Assembly: GCA_019242065.1 (NCBI GenBank)
Contig: JAFAWJ010001176.1
Coordinates: forward strand, 1 to 11,127
Origin: Chloroflexota bacterium
GTDB lineage: Bacteria > Chloroflexota > UBA6077 > CF-72
Direction of reading: 5' to 3'
DNA: 11,127 nt
The position numbers and the translations under genes were made by a program. Under the pieces are notes generated by a model. The model was not told the origin of the DNA, made no database searches, and worked only from the letters and a program-made list of their open reading frames with translations. Positions 6,308 to 11,127 of this stretch are shown one piece after another (position 1 is the stretch's first letter; the number at the start of each line of letters is the position of its first letter).

Positions 6308-8041
6308 ATGTTGACAAGTCGATTCACGACCATGCTTGGTGTGGTCTTGCTGGTCGCGGCGATGGCGTGCGCGCGAGCGCCGGAGTCGCCGCCCACGGCC
6401 GCGCCCGCGCCGACGACGGCCAGCACCGCGGCAGCCACCTCGGCAGGTGGCAGCGCCGCGACGAGTGTCGCCACCTCAGGAACCACTTCGACAACCGGCG
6501 GCGCGACCACGGCCGCCACCCCTGGGTCTAGCTCGGGTGCCAGCGCGCCGACAGCGACAGGCGCGACACCTGCGGCGGCGGCAACTAGCGGCGCGCAGCC
6601 GGCGGGCGGCGAGATCGTCATCGGCAAGGACCAGGAGGCGCCGGGCCTCGATCCCGCCAAGAACCCCGCCCAGGCCGCCATCCGCGTCTTCGACCTGATG
6701 TACAGCCGCCTGACCCGCCTCGACACCCAGATGCGTCCCCAGCCGGACCTCGCCACCAGCTGGGACATCTCCGCCGACGGCAAGACCTATACCTTCCACC
6801 TGCGTCAGGGAGTCAAGTTCCACAACGGCCGCGAGCTTACGTCTGCCGACGTCAAATACACCTACGAACGCATCATCGACCCCGCCACGGCGTCGATCGC
6901 CCAGTCGTTCTTCGCCCCCATCGACCACATCGACGCACCCGACCCGTACACGGTGGTCGTCGTGCTAAAGGAAGCCAACACGCCGTTTCTGGTCAACACC
7001 GCCGCCACCTGGTCGGGCATCGTCGCCAAAGAGATCGTCGACGCCAATACCGGCGACCTGAACAAAGTGGACGCCGGCAGCGGTCCCTTCATGCTCCAGG
7101 AATGGACTCCGGATACCCGCACGGTGCTCGTTCGGAATCCGAATTACTACGTGCCCGGCCAGCCCGCCGCCGACAAGATCACCTTCCAGATCATGCCCGA
7201 CGAAAACGCGCGCATCGCTGCGCTGCGGACCGGCAATATCCAGTTCACCGTGCTCAGCGCGGCGGGCTACGACACGTTGAAAAACGACGCCTCGGTCAAA
7301 GCCGTCGAGGGTCCGACCCTCAGCTACGCGTATCTGGGCATGAACGTGTCCCGTCCGCCGTTTGACAAACCTGAAGTCCGCGAGGCGATCAGCTACGCGG
7401 TCGATCGCAACGAGATCATCAACAGCGTCTTCCTCGGCCACGCGCGGCCGACCGGTCCGGTGCCATCGGCGATGACCGATTGGGCGATCGATCTCAGCCA
7501 GTTCGACACCTACACACCCAACGTCGACAAGGCCAAGCAATTGATGGCCGACGCGGGCGTCAGCGACGTCAAGACCACCATGATCGCCATGTCGAGCCTG
7601 TCCTACCAGGTGGACGCGGCGCAGGTGATCCGCGCGCAATTGCTGAAGATCGGCATCGACGCCGAGGTCCAGCCCCAGGAGGTCGGCGTCTACGTCGACA
7701 ACTGGAAAAAGAAAAACATGGATCTGATGGTGGGCGGCAACGGGTCCGGCACCAATCCGGACCGCGCGGTGTGTTTCTTCTTCTGTACCGACGGCTCCGC
7801 CAACGTGTGGAACTACACCAATCCGTCAGTCGATAGTGACGGTGCTGAAGGTCGCACCTCGACGGATCCGTCGCAGGCAAAGTCGCTGTACACCGATGCA
7901 CAAAAGCAAATCATCGACGACGCGCCGAATCTGTTCCTGGCCAACCAGGATCAGTTCGTCGCCTACTCGCCAAAGCTGAACAACTTCACCATGATGCCCG
8001 ACGAGACGTGGCCGGGGTTGATCACGGCGTCGATCCAGTAG
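6308..8041 (+). CDS. ABC transporter substrate-binding lipoprotein, family 5
   Basis: A 577-residue extracytoplasmic binding protein of the family 5 (peptide/nickel/opine) type, which captures solute for the two permeases that follow. Residues 1-20 form a lipoprotein signal, with Cys21 the probable lipidated residue (AAMA-C, a loose but acceptable lipobox). About 22-100 is a low-complexity Ala/Thr/Ser/Gly/Pro linker. The binding domain starts near GGEIVIG (100-106), with the family hallmarks LATSWDISADGKTYTFHLR and GVKFHNGRELTSADVKYTYER. An unusual CFFFC (489-493) could be a disulfide pair near the binding cleft. The ATG at 6308 is chosen over the GTG at 6305; neither has more than a G-rich weak ribosome site. 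The ligand is not predictable: peptides are commonest, but sugars or other small molecules are also bound by this family. Confidence 0.92.
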   Translation: MLTSRFTTMLGVVLLVAAMACARAPESPPTAAPAPTTASTAAATSAGGSAATSVATSGTTSTTGGATTAATPGSSSGASAPTATGATPAAAATSGAQPAGGEIVIGKDQEAPGLDPAKNPAQAAIRVFDLMYSRLTRLDTQMRPQPDLATSWDISADGKTYTFHLRQGVKFHNGRELTSADVKYTYERIIDPATASIAQSFFAPIDHIDAPDPYTVVVVLKEANTPFLVNTAATWSGIVAKEIVDANTGDLNKVDAGSGPFMLQEWTPDTRTVLVRNPNYYVPGQPAADKITFQIMPDENARIAALRTGNIQFTVLSAAGYDTLKNDASVKAVEGPTLSYAYLGMNVSRPPFDKPEVREAISYAVDRNEIINSVFLGHARPTGPVPSAMTDWAIDLSQFDTYTPNVDKAKQLMADAGVSDVKTTMIAMSSLSYQVDAAQVIRAQLLKIGIDAEVQPQEVGVYVDNWKKKNMDLMVGGNGSGTNPDRAVCFFFCTDGSANVWNYTNPSVDSDGAEGRTSTDPSQAKSLYTDAQKQIIDDAPNLFLANQDQFVAYSPKLNNFTMMPDETWPGLITASIQ

Positions 8042-8046
8042 CCAAC

Positions 8047-8062
8047 GGGGGCCGCGGCCCCC
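8047..8062 (+). repeat. Perfect GC palindrome between binding protein and permease
   Basis: GGGGGCCG (8047-8054) followed directly by its reverse complement CGGCCCCC (8055-8062), 5 bases after the stop of the binding-protein gene and 10 before the permease ATG. In RNA it would form a very stable stem with a small GC loop. No T-tract follows, so it is more likely a 3'-end stabiliser or partial attenuator than a full terminator. Such hairpins after binding-protein genes are known to keep the binding protein more abundant than the permeases. It may also limit initiation at the permease, which has no visible Shine-Dalgarno. Confidence 0.55.
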
Positions 8063-8072
8063 AGTCCCCTCG

Positions 8073-9014
8073 ATGACGACCTACATCGTCCGCCGGGTGC
8101 TGGCCATCATCCCGGTGCTCTTCGGCATTTCCATCCTGGTGTTCCTGCTGGTCCACCTGATCCCGGGCGACGTAGCCCAGATCCTGCTCGGGACCCAGGC
8201 AACGGACGAGCAGATCGCGACGCTGCGGCGGACGTTCGGGCTGGACCGGCCACTACCGGTGCAGTATCTCGATTGGCTGAGCCACATCGTGCGGGGCGAC
8301 TTCGGCGTCTCCTTTCGCACCAACCGGCCGGTCCTGCCGGACCTCGTCTCGCGCTTCGGCGTCACCATCCAACTCACGTTCGTGTCCATGCTCATCGCCC
8401 TGATGGTGGGCATTCCACTCGGCGTCGCCTCGGCCGCCAATCGCGGGCGGGCCTCGGACGGCGTCTCCAGAGTTGTCGCGCTGCTCGGTCTCAGCATTCC
8501 CAATTTCTGGCTCGGGACCCTGCTCATCCTGTTCGTGTCGCTGGTGCTCCACTGGCTGCCGCCGGTCGGCTTCGTCAGCCTGTTCGACAACCCCTGGCTC
8601 GGCATCCAGACCCTGATCCTGCCGGCGCTGGCACTCGGCACGGCGGTGGCGGCGCTCGTCATGCGCATGGTGCGTTCGAGCCTGCTCGAAGTCCTGCGCC
8701 AGGACTACATTCGCACCGCGCACGCCAAAGGTCTGCGCGAGCAGAGTGTGCTGTATCGGCACGCTTTGAAGAACGCGTTCATCCCGGTGCTGACCGTCAT
8801 CGGCGTCCAGATTGGCTATCTGCTGGGCGGCGCGGTCATCATCGAGTCGATTTTCTCCCTGCCGGGCATGGGGCGCTTCGTGCTGGACAGCATCAGCAAC
8901 CGCGACTACGCGATCGTCCAGGGCGGCGTGCTGTTTATTGCCCTGGTGTTCTGCCTGGTGAACCTGTCGGTGGACCTGGTGTATGGCTGGCTGGACCCTC
9001 GAATCCGCTACTGA
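8073..9014 (+). CDS. ABC transporter permease, DppB/OppB type
   Basis: A 313-residue inner-membrane permease of the peptide/nickel importer class. It starts with the standard N-terminus (RRVLAIIPVLFGISILVF) and has about six membrane helices, near 9-30, 97-118, 134-160, 178-200, 243-265 and 284-305. The LIPGD motif (29-33), the IVRGDFGVSF segment (72-81) and the cytoplasmic EAA loop (about 206-239, with RTAHAKGL) are all present; the EAA loop docks the ATPase. The length is normal. The ATG at 8073 begins 31 bases after the binding protein, behind the GC palindrome and without a clear ribosome site. It pairs with the DppC-type permease immediately downstream. Confidence 0.94.
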   Translation: MTTYIVRRVLAIIPVLFGISILVFLLVHLIPGDVAQILLGTQATDEQIATLRRTFGLDRPLPVQYLDWLSHIVRGDFGVSFRTNRPVLPDLVSRFGVTIQLTFVSMLIALMVGIPLGVASAANRGRASDGVSRVVALLGLSIPNFWLGTLLILFVSLVLHWLPPVGFVSLFDNPWLGIQTLILPALALGTAVAALVMRMVRSSLLEVLRQDYIRTAHAKGLREQSVLYRHALKNAFIPVLTVIGVQIGYLLGGAVIIESIFSLPGMGRFVLDSISNRDYAIVQGGVLFIALVFCLVNLSVDLVYGWLDPRIRY

Positions 9015-9033
9015 CCAGCCGCGGCCAGCCGTC

Positions 9034-9879
9034 ATGCACACGGAGGCGCCGTGGCGTGGCTTCGCGCGTCGCTTCCTCCGCAACCACATTGGCGTGGCGG
9101 GCGCGATCATCGTCCTGGTGTGTGTCGGCATGGCCGTCCTCGCGCCCGTCCTGGCCCCCTACGGACCTGAAGAAACCCACCCCAACTGGAAGCTGTACCC
9201 GCCCAACGAATACTTCCTGCTCGGCACCGACGAGTTCGGCCGCGACATTCTCAGTCGCATCATGTACGGCGCCCAGATTTCGCTGGAGGTCGGACTCATC
9301 TCGGTCACCTTTGCGCTCGTGGCCGGTGGCGTGTCGGGACTGATCGCCGGATTCTTCGGCGGCTGGTCCGACGCCGTCATCATGCGCAGCATGGACGTGC
9401 TGTTTGCCTTTCCAGCCATCCTGCTGGCGATCGGCATCATGGCCGTGCTCGGGACCGGCATTGGCAACGCCATTCTGGCGATCGGCATCGTGTACGCACC
9501 CGCCTTCGCCCGCCTGACTCGCGCCAGCGTGCTGTCGCTCAAGGAAACGGAGTTCGTGCAGTCGGCCCGCGTCCTGGGCAGCGGCGACGCGCGCATCCTG
9601 CGGCGGCACGTGCTGCCCAATCTGAGCGCGCCGCTGATCGTGCAGATCAGCTTCAGCCTGTCGACGGCCATCCTGACCGAGGCGGCGCTGAGCTTTCTGG
9701 GGCTTGGGACGCCGCCGTCGGTCGCCTCATGGGGCTCGATGCTGAGCGCCAGCCGCCGCTACGTGGAGCTGGACCCGTGGCCAGCCATCTTTCCAGGGCT
9801 GGCGATCATGCTGCTGGTGCTGGGCTTCAACCTGTTCGGCGACGGCCTGCGCGATGTGCTGGACCCAACAACGTCGTGA
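9034..9879 (+). CDS. ABC transporter permease, DppC/OppC type
   Basis: A 281-residue partner permease, the second membrane subunit. It has a cytoplasmic N-terminus, a first helix (about 19-41), then the conserved GTDEFGRDILSR (65-75) of the DppC group. Four or five more helices follow, with the EAA ATPase-docking loop at about 162-197 (SARVLGSGDARILRRHVLPN) and the conserved ALSFLGLG near 218-225. The ATG at 9034 starts 19 bases after the dppB-type stop. An in-frame ATG at 8983 would overlap that gene by 32 bases and add 17 residues unlike the family, so I reject it; neither has a strong ribosome site. The 3' end overlaps the convergent nucleoside hydrolase gene by 53 bases. No ATPase gene (DppD/DppF) follows. 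Confidence 0.93.
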   Translation: MHTEAPWRGFARRFLRNHIGVAGAIIVLVCVGMAVLAPVLAPYGPEETHPNWKLYPPNEYFLLGTDEFGRDILSRIMYGAQISLEVGLISVTFALVAGGVSGLIAGFFGGWSDAVIMRSMDVLFAFPAILLAIGIMAVLGTGIGNAILAIGIVYAPAFARLTRASVLSLKETEFVQSARVLGSGDARILRRHVLPNLSAPLIVQISFSLSTAILTEAALSFLGLGTPPSVASWGSMLSASRRYVELDPWPAIFPGLAIMLLVLGFNLFGDGLRDVLDPTTS

Positions 9880-10786
9880 AGAAGAATGCCCGGGCGCGAT
9901 CGACGTCAACCTCGGTACACACCCGTGTGTGGCCATGCGCCGGCTCTACAGTCCGTCGCCAGTCGACGACCGTCTGGCCCCGCGTGTGCTCGCCCCGCGT
10001 TTCCACCCGCACGTCGCGCACCTTCGTCACCACCAGGTCAGGTTGCACGGCCACCGCCAGCGCCAGCGGGTCGTGCAGCGCGATCGAGTCCACGCCGCGT
10101 TCGTCGAACAGAAACCGACACACCTCGCGCAGCAGCACCGCCCCAGCCGAGTCGTCGGCCGACAACGCCACCTGGTCCGCGCGCTCCAGGCGCACGCGCT
10201 CGGTCACGTCGAGGCCAACCATGGTGATCGGCCACGACTGCTCGAACACGCGCGCCGCGGCCTCCGGGTCGGCGTAGATATTGAACTCGGCGACCGGCGT
10301 GATGTTGCCGGGCAGCCGCGCGGCGCCGCCCATCAGCACGACCTCTCGCACGCACGCGACGATGCGCGGTTCGCGTTGGAGTGCCAGTGCGACATTGGTC
10401 AGCGGTCCGGTGCACACCACCGTCAGCGTGCCAGGCGACGCCAGCAAGCGCTCACACAGGTAGCCGATCGCATCGGCATCCGCCGAGCGCGTCGACTCGG
10501 GCAGGCGTGCACCGCCGAGTCCGTCCTCGGCGTGCCAGTAGCTCGCCTCGCGTCGGGATCCGACCAGCGGACCTTCGGCGCCCATAGACACGGGCACCGA
10601 GCGCGCGCCCAGCCAGTCCAGGACGCGCAAGCTGTTGGCGGTCGTGCGCTCGAGCGACACGTTGCCTGCCACGGTGGTGACCGCCTCCAGCGCGACGCGC
10701 GGATGGTTTACGGCCAGTGCGATCGCCAGCGCGTCGTCGATTCCGGTATCCACATCCAGAATGACCGGGATCGGAGCCTCGCTCAA
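9827..10786 (-). CDS. Inosine-uridine preferring nucleoside hydrolase family protein
   Basis: A 319-residue nucleoside hydrolase, which splits the N-glycosidic bond of ribonucleosides into base and ribose using a bound Ca2+. The Asp cluster DVDTGIDD (11-18), HAEDGLGG (85-92), CTGPLTNVALAL (125-136), LMGGA (151-155), EFNIYADPEAA (167-177) and HDP (238-240) all match the family in order. Purine versus pyrimidine preference cannot be told. The start is TTG at 10786: it sits just before the conserved first strand and overlaps the TGA of the upstream flavin oxidoreductase as TTGA, implying translational coupling. The family core ends near residue 303; the last 15 residues are a basic Arg-rich tail that runs antisense into the 3' end of the dppC-type gene and may be unselected read-through. 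Confidence 0.9.
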   Translation of the reverse strand: MSEAPIPVILDVDTGIDDALAIALAVNHPRVALEAVTTVAGNVSLERTTANSLRVLDWLGARSVPVSMGAEGPLVGSRREASYWHAEDGLGGARLPESTRSADADAIGYLCERLLASPGTLTVVCTGPLTNVALALQREPRIVACVREVVLMGGAARLPGNITPVAEFNIYADPEAAARVFEQSWPITMVGLDVTERVRLERADQVALSADDSAGAVLLREVCRFLFDERGVDSIALHDPLALAVAVQPDLVVTKVRDVRVETRGEHTRGQTVVDWRRTVEPAHGHTRVCTEVDVDRARAFFFTTLLGPAHRAGRRRTG

Positions 10787-11127
10787 CTGACGCTGACGGC
10801 AGTCCGCTTGAATGCTGGCATGACGTCGGTGGCGAAGCGGTCCAACTGATCCAGGATCACCCGCTCGTCGGTGCCGACGACCTGTCCAACGTGGACCTCC
10901 TCCAGTCCGGGAAAACGCTCCTGCAAATCCTGGAATCGCTCGATCAGTCGTTGCGGGGGTCCAACGTACCAGGCGCCCGCCTGTACCGCCTCCTCCAGCG
11001 TGGGCAGATCCGCGTGCGGCGCCAGTTTCGGATCCGCCAGGGCGCGCACCTGCTCCTCCGACAGGCCTGGCACGAAGCCCAGCGGCGCAAACATCTTCAT
11101 CCACTCCTGAAAATACGGCCGGGCTTC
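10783..11127 (-). CDS. LLM-class flavin-dependent oxidoreductase, C-terminal part (N-terminus outside window)
   Basis: The frame is open to the right edge and ends at TGA (10785-10783), so 114 residues of the C-terminus are present. The layout fits the C-terminus of bacterial-luciferase-like (LLM) monooxygenases and F420/FMN reductases: a helical segment with PGLSEEQ, then EAVQAGAWYVGPPQRLIERFQDL, the strand EEVHVGQVVGT, and the closing LDRFATDVMPAF, which corresponds to the family's 'F..EVMP.F' end. An ATG at 11100 behind AGGAG (3 bases away; 9 to a second ATG at 11094) could look like a start, but the family reading continues smoothly upstream (YFQEW), so I treat it as internal. Cofactor (FMN or F420) and substrate are unknown. 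It is translationally coupled to the nucleoside hydrolase by the TTGA overlap. Confidence 0.75.
   Translation of the reverse strand, partial: EARPYFQEWMKMFAPLGFVPGLSEEQVRALADPKLAPHADLPTLEEAVQAGAWYVGPPQRLIERFQDLQERFPGLEEVHVGQVVGTDERVILDQLDRFATDVMPAFKRTAVSVS

Noticed and set aside
5208..6317. 369-codon open frame antisense to phosphofructokinase
   Set aside because: The opposite strand carries the full set of PFK motifs. The antisense product is His/Val/Arg-rich with no family resemblance.
6371..6610. Low-complexity Ala/Thr/Ser-coding stretch as a possible DNA repeat
   Set aside because: There is no regular DNA repeat unit; it is the degenerate linker behind the lipoprotein cysteine, common in high-GC monoderm-like lineages.
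8273..9343. 356-codon + frame overlapping both permease genes
   Set aside because: Arg/Ala/Pro-rich product with no membrane segments; the two permease frames carry all family motifs.
10787..11104. Nucleoside hydrolase extended upstream to 11104 (425 residues)
   Set aside because: The upstream part is out-of-frame antisense-like, Arg/Gly-rich sequence overlapping the flavin oxidoreductase gene; the family begins right after the TTG at 10786.

Overview
The window is high-GC bacterial chromosomal DNA carrying mostly recognisable housekeeping and uptake genes. It shows no RNA gene, insertion sequence, phage gene or CRISPR array. Several traits fit a soil or aquatic Chloroflexota-like bacterium or a neighbouring high-GC lineage such as Actinomycetota: GTG/TTG starts, a substrate-binding lipoprotein with a long Ala/Thr/Ser/Pro linker, an amidohydrolase-2 protein, an LLM-type flavin oxidoreductase and a PPi-type phosphofructokinase. 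The taxonomic guess is inference; no marker gene settles it.

Left part (1-2019, + strand): a small secreted protein of unknown function (34-453) built from two copies of a 30-residue two-cysteine unit. Next come a 269-base non-coding stretch with two inverted repeats, an ACMSD-like amidohydrolase (723-1790), and a 63-residue YqaE/Pmp3 membrane peptide (1828-2019) with a near-perfect Shine-Dalgarno sequence.

Middle: two genes run leftward as a likely operon, glutamine-dependent NAD+ synthetase (nadE, 4935-2872) followed after about 30 bases by a VIT1/CCC1-family metal transporter (2842-2087). A 44-base divergent intergenic region separates nadE from a rightward phosphofructokinase (4980-6251). 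Its active-site residues (GGDD and PKTIDND) point to pyrophosphate rather than ATP as phosphoryl donor.

Right part: a family-5 (peptide/nickel-type) ABC importer follows on the + strand as substrate-binding lipoprotein (6308-8041), DppB-type permease (8073-9014) and DppC-type permease (9034-9879). No ATPase gene follows. A perfect 16-base GC palindrome lies between the binding protein and the first permease. Two leftward genes converge on this operon: a partial LLM-class flavin-dependent oxidoreductase running off the right edge (to 10783) and a nucleoside hydrolase (10786-9827), whose TTG start overlaps the upstream stop codon. The nucleoside hydrolase and dppC overlap tail to tail by 53 bases.

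No clearly new multi-gene system is visible. The items most worth a second look are the duplicated-cysteine secreted protein with its TTAAG-repeat upstream element, the ATPase-less importer next to a coupled nucleoside hydrolase/flavin oxidoreductase pair, and the compact nadE/pfk divergent promoter.
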